DNA from: Candidatus Krumholzibacteriia bacterium
GTDB lineage: Bacteria; Krumholzibacteriota; Krumholzibacteriia; Krumholzibacteriales; Krumholzibacteriaceae
Direction: 5' to 3'
Assembly (NCBI GenBank): GCA_028696635.1
Contig: JAQVGR010000103.1
Coordinates: 1-6,425 of the forward strand
Length of the DNA stretch: 6,425 nt
Shown: positions 1 through 6,300 of the stretch, in pieces
Layout of the letters: the number at the start of each line of letters is the position of its first letter
Position numbering within the stretch: the first letter of the stretch is position 1
Made by a program: the position numbers and the translations under genes
The notes under the pieces: model-generated
Told to the model about the DNA's origin: nothing
Databases searched by the model: none
Seen by the model: only the letters and a program-made list of their open reading frames with translations

Positions 1-474
1 GTTCACACTCTCCAGGGGAAAGTCTCGATAATCGAAGTTGAGGCTTTCACCGTTCCAGGGCTCGAAACGGTCGTCGCCGTTGGAATTTCCTATCATCCCC
101 GGCGTGAGGGGAACGATGCGTATGTCGTCGATGCCCATATGCATCAGCGAGACACCCCAGGCTGAATGTCCGGCGCGGAGAGGAAACACCGCCGCGGCGT
201 AGTTGAAATCGATCAGATCGCCGAACCGCTCGGAGTGCATGAGGGAGAGCTCCCATGCTTCCGGATCTGTCTGGAATGCCGACATGTCGGCGATGCCTGC
301 GGGATTCCAGTACGTCGCGGTGGCGTCGTCGGCGACTGCAATGAAGGTGCCGCCCATCCCCATGGCGCGGGCGCCTCCGCCGAGCGCCATGAACTCGCCG
401 GCATATTTCTGGGCCGACGCCTGCCCGGTCAGGACGATCATCATCACACACGATACAATAGACAGCGTACGCAT
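1..474 (-). CDS. PorV/UPF0164-like outer-membrane beta-barrel protein, N-terminal part
   Basis: The gene continues past the left edge, so only its first 158 codons are visible. Residues 1-21 form a signal peptide: a short basic start (MRT), a hydrophobic core and an ASA cleavage site before Gln22. The mature N-terminus carries the signature of the PorV/PorQ/UPF0164 outer-membrane family, LGGGARAMGMGG at residues 31-42, followed by an AVADDATATYWNPAG stretch at 46-60. After it come alternating beta-strand-like segments rich in aromatic residues. Family members are FadL-like barrels; PorV and PorQ work in type IX secretion, but many UPF0164 proteins have no known role. The chosen ATG has a purine-rich stretch (GGGAAAGCGGAA) upstream. 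An in-frame ATG ten codons earlier (position 504) would only lengthen the basic region and has a poorer ribosome site. It lies 153 bases after the regulatory operon and has its own probable promoter, so it is probably a separate transcript. The family is fairly certain; the exact function is not. Confidence 0.85.
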   Translation of the reverse strand, partial: MRTLSIVSCVMMIVLTGQASAQKYAGEFMALGGGARAMGMGGTFIAVADDATATYWNPAGIADMSAFQTDPEAWELSLMHSERFGDLIDFNYAAAVFPLRAGHSAWGVSLMHMGIDDIRIVPLTPGMIGNSNGDDRFEPWNGESLNFDYRDFPLESVN

Positions 475-563
475 CCGTTTTTCCGCTTTCCCAGGGGAGT
501 GCATATCCGAACACCATATGCCCGTTCGAAGCGACAGCGCGGCTGGCATCCGCTCTCTCCATA

Positions 564-592
564 AGTATAGCAAAGGGAGCGATTGCGGACAA
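564..592 (-). promoter_or_regulatory. Probable sigma-70 promoter of the PorV-like gene
   Basis: On the minus strand a -35 element TTGTCC (587-592) is separated by exactly 17 bases from a -10 element TATACT (564-569), which matches the consensus at five of six positions. Transcription would start near 557 and give a leader of about 80 bases before the ATG at 474. The site lies in the gap after the sigma-54 activator, where a new transcription unit is expected. No GG-N10-GC sigma-54 element was seen in this gap. The call rests on matching by eye to the E. coli consensus. Confidence 0.5.
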
Positions 593-627
593 ATACAATC
601 GCCGTCCGGCTATCCCGGAGACCTGGC

Positions 628-2103
628 TCAGCCGAGACAGTACTCTCTCAGGCGGCGGTACAGCGTCCGTTCGGACATACCGAGCTGCCTTGCCGTTTTC
701 CTCCTGTTTCCGCCATTCCGCGCGAGGGCCTCCCGTATCGCCTCCCGTTCGATCGTCCCCAGATCCGCCGGGGGCACCTCGCTGGCCTCCTCGACCTCGA
801 CCCATGATCCCCATCGCCCGCCTCCGTGGCGCGGTGCTCCCGACTCAGCCAGCATGCGGTGGATCTCCCGCACGTCGTTGTGAAGCGAGAGCAGAGTGTT
901 GAGGATCAGTTCCCGTTCGACTTCGTCCCGCGAACGCTGAACGTGCACCGGGAGATCCGGGACCCCCTGCCTTCCGCTTGTGACTCGCTCCTGCAGACGC
1001 CGCTCTATTTCCTCGCCCCGTATCATGCTCTCTCGCGCAAGCACGGAGAGATTGTCTATCATGTTGGCAAGCTCGCGGACATTTCCCGGCCAGGGGTATC
1101 TGACGAGCAGGTCCATGCCTTTTTTATCGATCCCGCGGATTGTCTTTCCGTGTCGGGCCGCAGCCTGTCGCAGGAAGAACCTCGCAAGCACGGGGATGTC
1201 CTCCGGTCGGGCCCTCAAGGGCGGAACCCGTATCTGCACGACCCTGAGGCGGTAGTAGAGGTCCTTGCGGAACTCTCCTCGCTCCACCGCGGTTTCGAGC
1301 TCTCGGTTGGTCGCCGTAACGAGTCTGACGTCTGCGTGGAGCCGTTCGACGCCGCCGACGCGAAGAAATTCTCCCGTCTCTATGACGCGAAGCAGCTTTA
1401 CCTGCATGCCGAGAGACATTTCACTCACTTCGTCGAGAAAGAGCGTTCCTCCGTCCGCGCGCTCGAAAAGACCCCGCCGGCGCGCGACGGCTCCTGTGAA
1501 CGATCCTTTCTCGTGGCCGAATAGTTCGCTCTCGAGCACTCCCTCGGCGAGGGCGCCGCAGTTGATCGCCTCGAACGCCTTCGTGCTGCGCCGGCTGAGC
1601 ATGTGGATCGCCTTCGCCGTCAATTCCTTTCCGGAACCGCTTTCTCCGACAACGAGCGCCGACACCTCGGTCGGCGCGACCTGGAGAACCGTATCGAGCA
1701 TTTCGTTGAGGGCGTCGGATCTGCCGATGATCCCCGATTGCGTTTTGATTCGGCGAAGCGCTACAAGCCGCGCGGCGCGCACGAAGAAATCCTCAGGGTC
1801 CGCGGGAAGGATCATCCGCAGATCCGCCCCGTCGATCAACGGATCGCCCGCCTCCCCCCTGATGAATTCGATGACGTCGAAATGGACGAAATTCCTCCGA
1901 AGTCGCCGTATGGCCCCTGCATGCGCAGTCTCGTTTCGACCGGTCTCGATTGCGAGCACGATGCCCGAGGGCGGCTCTGCGAGTCCGAGCGGCTCGGTGA
2001 GCGACCCGAGACGGCGAATCGTCATCCCCTCGCTCGTCGCAAGCCCCTCGAGGAGCGACGTCGCATCCCCGCTCTCGACCAGTGTCCACAGCTCCGGTTT
2101 CAT
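628..2103 (-). CDS. Sigma-54-dependent activator (bEBP) with degenerate receiver domain and Fis-type HTH
   Basis: This 491-residue protein has the central AAA+ domain that remodels sigma-54 RNA polymerase. Visible motifs are Walker A GESGSGKE (153-160), the sigma-54-contacting loop GSFTGA (200-205), Walker B GGTLFLDE (218-225), the sensor I region TATNRE (263-268), an arginine-rich DLYYRLR segment (281-287) and sensor II WPGNVREL (338-345). A Fis-type helix-turn-helix lies at about 465-488 (KTARQLGMSERTLYRRL). Residues 1-120 follow the alternating strand/helix pattern of a receiver, but the acidic pocket, phospho-Asp, Thr/Ser and Lys are not recognisable, so phosphorylation is unlikely. Between the AAA+ domain and the HTH there is an extra helical segment (about 388-420) and a low-complexity linker. 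The ATG lies 27 bases after the NtrC-type gene, in the same frame, behind a G-rich stretch (GGACGGGGTGG) at rather long spacing. It is the last gene of the kinase-regulator operon. The activator call is very secure; its target genes are unknown. Confidence 0.95.
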   Translation of the reverse strand: MKPELWTLVESGDATSLLEGLATSEGMTIRRLGSLTEPLGLAEPPSGIVLAIETGRNETAHAGAIRRLRRNFVHFDVIEFIRGEAGDPLIDGADLRMILPADPEDFFVRAARLVALRRIKTQSGIIGRSDALNEMLDTVLQVAPTEVSALVVGESGSGKELTAKAIHMLSRRSTKAFEAINCGALAEGVLESELFGHEKGSFTGAVARRRGLFERADGGTLFLDEVSEMSLGMQVKLLRVIETGEFLRVGGVERLHADVRLVTATNRELETAVERGEFRKDLYYRLRVVQIRVPPLRARPEDIPVLARFFLRQAAARHGKTIRGIDKKGMDLLVRYPWPGNVRELANMIDNLSVLARESMIRGEEIERRLQERVTSGRQGVPDLPVHVQRSRDEVERELILNTLLSLHNDVREIHRMLAESGAPRHGGGRWGSWVEVEEASEVPPADLGTIEREAIREALARNGGNRRKTARQLGMSERTLYRRLREYCLG

Positions 2104-2130
2104 ACGCGTATCCGGCCACCCCGTCCCTGC

Positions 2131-3501
2131 TCATTCGAGCTCGTACAGCTTTGTTTTTTCGCGCAGCGTCTGCCTGCTGATTCCGAGGATTCGCGCCGCC
2201 TGCGACTTGTTCCCGCCCGTCTCCGCAAGCGCCTTCCGTATGAGAATGCGCTCCATATCCCTGAGGCTCATCGGCTTGATATCCGGAGACTCTTCGGAGC
2301 CCTCCGGGTCGTGATCTCCGGACGATGCGGTGATCTCTGCGGGGAGATGCTCCGGGAGAAGCTCGTCTTCTGCGTCGAGGAGTATCGAGCGCTCGATGAC
2401 ATTCTTCAGCTCGCGGACGTTCCCGGGCCAGGAATATGCCTGAAGGATCTCGAGAACCGGATTCCCCGCCTTCTTGACCGATTTCTTGAACTCCCGGTTG
2501 AACATCGCGATAAAGTGGTTGACGAGCAGGGGGATGTCCTCGGGACGATCTCGGAGAGGCGGGATGCTGACGGGTATGACCTGCAGGCGGTAGTAGAGAT
2601 CGTTGCGGAAATCGCCGTCCTTGATCGCCTGCTTGAGGTCTCTGTTGGTCGCCGCGATGATGCGCGTGTTCACCTTCAGATCCTTGACGCCGCCGACGCG
2701 CCGAAAGGTCTTGTTTTCGAGAACACGCAGGAGCCGGCTCTGGAGCGTCACCCCCATTTCGCCTATCTCGTCGAGGAATATCGACCCTCCTTCTGCGAGC
2801 TCGAACAGCCCCTTCTTTCGGAATTTTGCGTCGGTGAAGGCGCCTTTCTCATGTCCGAAGAGCTCGCTTTCGAGCAGCGTCTCCGGCAGGGCCGCGCAGT
2901 TTATCTCGAGGAACGGGCGCTGCGCTCCCCCCTCGCTCGCCTCGTGGATCGCACGAGCGACGAGCTCCTTGCCGACTCCGCTCTCGCCCTGTATGAGTAT
3001 CGTGCTGGCGCGGCTCTCCCCGATCTTGCGTACCGTCTCGAAGACGCCCTGCATCAGTTCGCTTGTCCCGATGAAATTCTTGAAATCGTATGTCTCGCGT
3101 TCCTTCCTGCGGATTCCTTCGAGCTCGCTTCGCATGCGCCGATGCTCGAGGGCGTGCCTGATCGCCACCTTCATCTTCTCGAGCTGGAACGGCTTGAGTA
3201 TGAAATCGTAGGCGCCGGCCCTGATCGCCTCGACTGCGGTCTCGACCTCCCCGTACGCCGTCATCATTATCACGGGCAGCTCCCCGTCATCCTCGCGGAG
3301 CGTCTTCAGCACTTCCAGGCCGTTCGTATCGGGCAGTTTCAGGTCGAGGATGACGATATCGGCCGGGTCCTCCCGGAAGGCCGTTATACCCGATGCGCCG
3401 TTTTCCGCCTCTGACACCTCGTACCCCTGCCCTCGCAGCGCCTCCCCGAGCGACCACCGGATCGCCTTTTCGTCGTCTATGACCAGTACGCGTCCCTCCA
3501 T
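2131..3501 (-). CDS. NtrC-family sigma-54-dependent response regulator
   Basis: This 456-residue protein has the full NtrC layout and usual length. The receiver (about 1-120) has the acidic pair D9/D10, phospho-acceptor D53, T81 and K103 in a KPF motif, so it should be phosphorylated normally. The AAA+ domain (about 142-375) has Walker A GESGVGKE (172-179), Walker B GGSIFLDE (238-245), sensor I AATNRD (283-288) and sensor II WPGNVREL (358-365). The sigma-54 loop reads GAFTDA (220-225) rather than GAFTGA. The C-terminal Fis-type helix-turn-helix is at about 431-453 (NKSQAARILGISRQTL). The ATG lies 11 bases after the kinase stop codon, behind a purine-rich AAGGGCGGA ribosome site, so the two genes are translated from one message and this is the obvious cognate regulator. 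It should bind enhancer sites and activate sigma-54 promoters when phosphorylated. It resembles ZraR, AtoC and NtrC equally at this level, so no gene symbol is given. Confidence 0.96.
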   Translation of the reverse strand: MEGRVLVIDDEKAIRWSLGEALRGQGYEVSEAENGASGITAFREDPADIVILDLKLPDTNGLEVLKTLREDDGELPVIMMTAYGEVETAVEAIRAGAYDFILKPFQLEKMKVAIRHALEHRRMRSELEGIRRKERETYDFKNFIGTSELMQGVFETVRKIGESRASTILIQGESGVGKELVARAIHEASEGGAQRPFLEINCAALPETLLESELFGHEKGAFTDAKFRKKGLFELAEGGSIFLDEIGEMGVTLQSRLLRVLENKTFRRVGGVKDLKVNTRIIAATNRDLKQAIKDGDFRNDLYYRLQVIPVSIPPLRDRPEDIPLLVNHFIAMFNREFKKSVKKAGNPVLEILQAYSWPGNVRELKNVIERSILLDAEDELLPEHLPAEITASSGDHDPEGSEESPDIKPMSLRDMERILIRKALAETGGNKSQAARILGISRQTLREKTKLYELE

Positions 3502-3512
3502 ATTCCGCCCTT

Positions 3513-5594
3513 TCAGTGTGCCTGCCTGGATTCCTCCGGCGCGGAGACCGCCACGGTCAGTCGCGGAAGATCGACATGGAAGGTCGCCCCTCTGCCCTCG
3601 ACGCTTTCATGCGATATTCGCCCTCCATGCGCTTCGACGATCGATCTGCTTATCGAGAGGCCGAGCCCTGTTCCGTTGCTGCGCGTGGTGAAGAACGGAT
3701 TATAGAGCCGGTCCGAAGCCCCGGCCGGGATCCCGCATCCGCTGTCCTCGAAGTCGAGCCGCACCAGCGCAGGGTCCGTGCCCGGCCGCAGAATGACCCG
3801 CACCTCGCCTCCCGATCGGCACGCCTGCACCCCGTTCATGGCGAGGTTGAGCACAACCTGCTTGATCTGGTCGCGATCGAGCAGGCACATGTCGCGATCA
3901 ACCTCGCTGACGAACCTCAGGGAGACTCCCGCCTCGGCCGCGCTGTCCGCGACGAGCATGAGCGCCTCCTCGACGATGTCGCACATGGAGACCTCCATGG
4001 GGCGCGGCGCCGCGGGACGGCCGAAGTGAAGCATGCTCCGAATGATGTCGTCGAGGCGGCGGATCTCCTCGAGGATCACGTCGATATACTTGAGACGCTC
4101 GGGATCTTCTCCGAGCTTCTCACGGAGAACCTGGGCGGTGGTGGCGATACCCGTCAGTGGATTGCGGATCTCGTGCGCCACGCCGGCGGAGAGCTCTCCG
4201 AGCGATCTGAGCCGGTCGCTCCGGCGGAGTTCCTCCTCGAGCTCCTTTCTGGCCGTCAGATCCTCGAACACTATCACGAGCGAAATCCCGGTAAACTCGT
4301 CCGATTCTACAACCGTGGAATTGACGCTCACGGGGATCGTACGTCCGCCCGGGACGGTGCAGTCCGCTTCGATGGACATGGTTCCCCCCGCGCCTCCGCG
4401 CAGGAAATCGAAAAACTCCCCTGATCCGGCGGTGTTTGCGAAAAGGTCTCCGATATGAACCGCACCGGATGCGACGTCGCCGAGCAGCTCTCTCGCCCGC
4501 CTGTTGGCGAATATCACCCTCCCCTCCCGGTCGGTCCTGAGCACGCCGCTGTGCATGCTCTCGAGGATGGTCTCGTTGAAATCCTTGAGGTTGCGCAGGC
4601 GGCTGATGTTCGCTGCGTTGGCGACCTCCTCTGTCAGAATCGTCTGGATTGTCGTGATGAAATGATAATCTCCGAGGTATTCGCGTTTCGACGCGTACCG
4701 CTTCCGGATCACGAGAAAACCGAGCCACCTGCCCTTGTAGAGAAGCGGGATGGCCGAGTCGTTCCACGGCTTCATCGCGGCGAGGCAGGTCTCGATATCG
4801 GGGGTATGACAGCTATCGAGGTTGAAGATCTCGGTCGGGACCGTGTCGCGCTTCTGCGCGTCGAGGATCAACCTGACGGCCGTCTCGAGGAATCTGATCT
4901 CCATATTGTATGATGTCCTGATCTGCAGGACCGCCCCTCCTCCGCTGTAGAGGAGCAGCGCCGCGCCCTCCGCTTCGAGGTACCGGCACAACGCCATCAG
5001 GAATCTGTCGAGGGCATCGCTCCAGTTCTCGTTCGAGCTTATGTCGCGCCCCATCTGGAAAAGCATCTTCAGGCGGGTTACGTGCCGTTTCAGCGAGTCG
5101 TTGACCCGGGCGAGCTCCTCGTTCGTCTCGATGACCTTCCTGTCGAGCTCGGCGCGATCCTTTTCCAGACGCCGGTAGGCCGATTCGAGGCGCTCGATGA
5201 CGGACGCGTCCTGGCGGCTCATCTTGATATGGTCGTGCGCCGCGTCGACCATCTCCCCTATCTTCACCAGATCGAACGGTTTCTGAATCTGATCGAAGAC
5301 GTCCGGCCTCATGGCCGCGATCGTCGATTCCATTGACGAACGCTCCGTCATGACGATGCTGCGCACGTCAGGCGTCGAGGACTGGAACTCTTCTATCAGA
5401 TCGAGCCCCGAACCGTCAGGCAGCTCGCGGTCGGCGAGGACTATCTCATACCGCTCTCTCCCGGCGAGCTCCCGCGCCGCTTCGCAGCTGTCGGCGGTGT
5501 CGACTCGATAGCCGCGGCCGGCGATGAATTCTCGCAGGATGTCGAGCACATCGGCCTCGTCGTCGATGACGAGAACGCGTCCCTTCTCAGTCAC
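3513..5594 (-). CDS. Soluble hybrid histidine kinase: receiver, coiled coil, GAF, PAS, HisKA, HATPase
   Basis: This 693-residue protein starts with a receiver (about 5-120) having D11/D12, phospho-acceptor D55, T83 and K105 in a QKPF motif. A charged coiled coil (about 128-172) leads into a GAF-like domain (about 175-328), then a PAS domain (about 338-450; LRTDREGRVIFANRRA at 352-367). The kinase core has the H box with H474 in GVAHEIRNPLTG, the N box around N587 (MNGVQA), G1 DSGCGIP (617-623), the F box NPFFTTR (632-638) and G2 GTGLGLSI (641-648). All catalytic motifs are intact. No signal peptide or membrane helix is seen, so it is cytoplasmic. The amino-terminal receiver suggests that the kinase is controlled by another phospho-donor or by a phosphorelay. 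Start: a GTG at 5594-5592 with GGAGG seven bases upstream; the nearby ATG at 5606 is out of frame. It sits 11 bases before the NtrC-type gene, its likely substrate. The GAF and PAS ligands are unknown. Confidence 0.95.
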   Translation of the reverse strand: MTEKGRVLVIDDEADVLDILREFIAGRGYRVDTADSCEAARELAGRERYEIVLADRELPDGSGLDLIEEFQSSTPDVRSIVMTERSSMESTIAAMRPDVFDQIQKPFDLVKIGEMVDAAHDHIKMSRQDASVIERLESAYRRLEKDRAELDRKVIETNEELARVNDSLKRHVTRLKMLFQMGRDISSNENWSDALDRFLMALCRYLEAEGAALLLYSGGGAVLQIRTSYNMEIRFLETAVRLILDAQKRDTVPTEIFNLDSCHTPDIETCLAAMKPWNDSAIPLLYKGRWLGFLVIRKRYASKREYLGDYHFITTIQTILTEEVANAANISRLRNLKDFNETILESMHSGVLRTDREGRVIFANRRARELLGDVASGAVHIGDLFANTAGSGEFFDFLRGGAGGTMSIEADCTVPGGRTIPVSVNSTVVESDEFTGISLVIVFEDLTARKELEEELRRSDRLRSLGELSAGVAHEIRNPLTGIATTAQVLREKLGEDPERLKYIDVILEEIRRLDDIIRSMLHFGRPAAPRPMEVSMCDIVEEALMLVADSAAEAGVSLRFVSEVDRDMCLLDRDQIKQVVLNLAMNGVQACRSGGEVRVILRPGTDPALVRLDFEDSGCGIPAGASDRLYNPFFTTRSNGTGLGLSISRSIVEAHGGRISHESVEGRGATFHVDLPRLTVAVSAPEESRQAH

Positions 5595-5620
5595 GCGGCA
5601 TCCTCCATGAGGAACGTTCT

Positions 5621-5643
5621 CGGGACATACTGGTTTCGTCCCG
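5621..5643 (-). repeat. Inverted repeat in the leader of the hybrid kinase gene
   Basis: On the minus strand CGGGAC (5638-5643) and GTCCCG (5621-5626) form a perfect 6-base inverted repeat around an 11-base loop. The repeat lies between the PilZ stop and the kinase ribosome-binding site, ending about 15 bases before GGAGG. It could be a small hairpin in the mRNA leader or a protein-binding half-site pair. It is not followed by a T-run, so an intrinsic terminator is unlikely. A repeat of this size can occur by chance in GC-rich DNA. Confidence 0.4.
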
Positions 5644-5665
5644 TATCGTGACCGTCGTCGTGCGC

Positions 5666-6025
5666 CTAAGAAGTCTGCCGCTTCCCTATGTACATGGAGA
5701 GAACCTTCAGGGAGGTTTCAGAGATGTACGTAAAGAAGACCGCAGTCCGGTAGATGGTCACATCGGGAGAAGGGATCTCCGGTTCGGTCCGTACGACGAT
5801 CCCGTCAAAGGAGATCCGTCCCTCGGGAGCGTGCCCGTCCGCGCGAGGAAAGAGCAGTTCCATCCTGACCTTGGTCAGAGGCTCGATAAAATGAGGTACT
5901 TCGAAGTAGACGCCGCTGGTGCTTATATCGAGGGTCTTGCCGCCCGCCTCTGCGGGTCCCCCCTCGAGAAGGATCGGAAGCTCCGCTCGGATCCTCGGCG
6001 CCCTGCGCCGTTCGTTGAACGTCAT
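5666..6025 (-). CDS. Single-domain PilZ c-di-GMP-binding protein
   Basis: This 119-residue protein is almost entirely one PilZ domain. It opens with the arginine motif RRAPR (RxxxR, R7 to R11) and has the second c-di-GMP motif DISTSG (DxSxxG, D33/S35/G38), followed by beta strands ending in a FFTYIS segment near 97-102. Both ligand motifs are intact, so binding of cyclic di-GMP is expected; the effector role (motility, polysaccharide or transcription) cannot be read from a lone PilZ domain. An upstream in-frame ATG at 6121 exists, but the ATG at 6025 was chosen because GGAG lies five bases before it, the arginine motif begins just after it, and the extra 32 residues look like translated leader. 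The next gene, the hybrid kinase, starts 71 bases downstream with no clear terminator between, so co-transcription is possible. Confidence 0.88.
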   Translation of the reverse strand: MTFNERRRAPRIRAELPILLEGGPAEAGGKTLDISTSGVYFEVPHFIEPLTKVRMELLFPRADGHAPEGRISFDGIVVRTEPEIPSPDVTIYRTAVFFTYISETSLKVLSMYIGKRQTS

Positions 6026-6149
6026 GACCGCTCCATTCCCCGGCCCGCTCCTATCCCCCGTGAAGCGTTCGATGTCGGCTGCCCGGCGCAGGGATGTCGG
6101 GGCGGCCCGGAACCGCAGCATCCCCGGTCCGGGTCACGGCTACCGCACG

Positions 6150-6245
6150 TCAACGGTTTTTCTTTTTGTGCCGGTCCTTCCGCAACCTCTTTTTCCTCTT
6201 GTGCGTTGCGATCTTTTTCCGCTTTCTTTTTTTCCCGCTCGGCAT
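6150..6245 (-). CDS. AURKAIP1/COX24-domain (mS38-like) basic microprotein, putative small ribosomal protein
   Basis: This 31-residue ORF begins MPSGKKRKRKKIATHKRKKR and ends in RHKKKNR; more than half of its residues are Lys or Arg. The pattern MPSGKKRKR-x-KIATHKRKKRLRK-x-RHKKK is one I recognise from short bacterial proteins annotated as AURKAIP1/COX24 domain-containing, common in Bacteroidota and relatives. The domain is shared with mitochondrial small-subunit protein mS38, and the small basic protein bS22 of mycobacteria is regarded as similar, so a place on the 30S subunit is likely but inferred. The ATG at 6245 has AGGA seven bases upstream; an ATG five bases earlier (6250) is out of frame. 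It lies 124 bases before the PilZ gene and 123 bases after the HU/IHF-like stop, with its own probable promoter. The high-lysine content produces the A-rich strand seen here in otherwise GC-rich DNA. Confidence 0.85.
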   Translation of the reverse strand: MPSGKKRKRKKIATHKRKKRLRKDRHKKKNR

Positions 6246-6250
6246 GTCAT

Positions 6251-6256
6251 GTTCCT
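6251..6256 (-). promoter_or_regulatory. Ribosome-binding site of the COX24-like microprotein
   Basis: AGGAAC on the minus strand places AGGA seven bases before the ATG at 6245. This spacing selects that ATG over the out-of-frame ATG at 6250 and supports translation of the very short ORF. Confidence 0.5.
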
Positions 6257-6300
6257 GTCTTTCGTATCCGTCCGTGGTAGGTCGTCTGGTTCGAGTGTGC

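Noticed and set aside
605..619. TCCGG-N5-CCGGA hairpin just after the second activator as an intrinsic terminator
   Set aside because: The stem is only five base pairs and no T-run follows on the minus strand.
475..627. Sigma-54 promoter upstream of the PorV-like gene
   Set aside because: No GG-N10-GC element of the TGGCAC-N5-TTGC type is visible at a suitable place; the sigma-70 match is better.
203..883. Plus-strand open frame of 226 codons spanning the PorV-like gene start and the activator end
   Set aside because: It crosses the intergenic promoter region and is antisense to two supported genes; low-complexity composition typical of a shadow frame.
1265..2314. Plus-strand open frame of 349 codons
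   Set aside because: Ser/Arg-rich shadow translation antisense to the second activator, with no recognisable domain or ribosome site.
1603..3414. Long plus-strand open frame (603 codons) across both sigma-54 activator genes
   Set aside because: It is antisense to two genes with complete, well-known domain motifs, its translation shows no family motif, and long antisense frames are expected from GC-rich codon usage.
3516..4424. Plus-strand open frame of 302 codons
   Set aside because: Antisense to the catalytic core of the histidine kinase, whose H, N, G1, F and G2 boxes are all intact on the minus strand.
5567..5630. Tiny ORFs in the kinase leader (five and thirteen codons) overlapping the GTG start
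   Set aside because: No conserved peptide content and no convincing ribosome sites; the GGAGG serves the GTG start of the kinase.
6026..6121. N-terminal extension of the PilZ gene to the ATG at 6121
   Set aside because: The internal ATG at 6025 has GGAG five bases upstream and begins just before the conserved arginine motif; the extension has no PilZ-like content.
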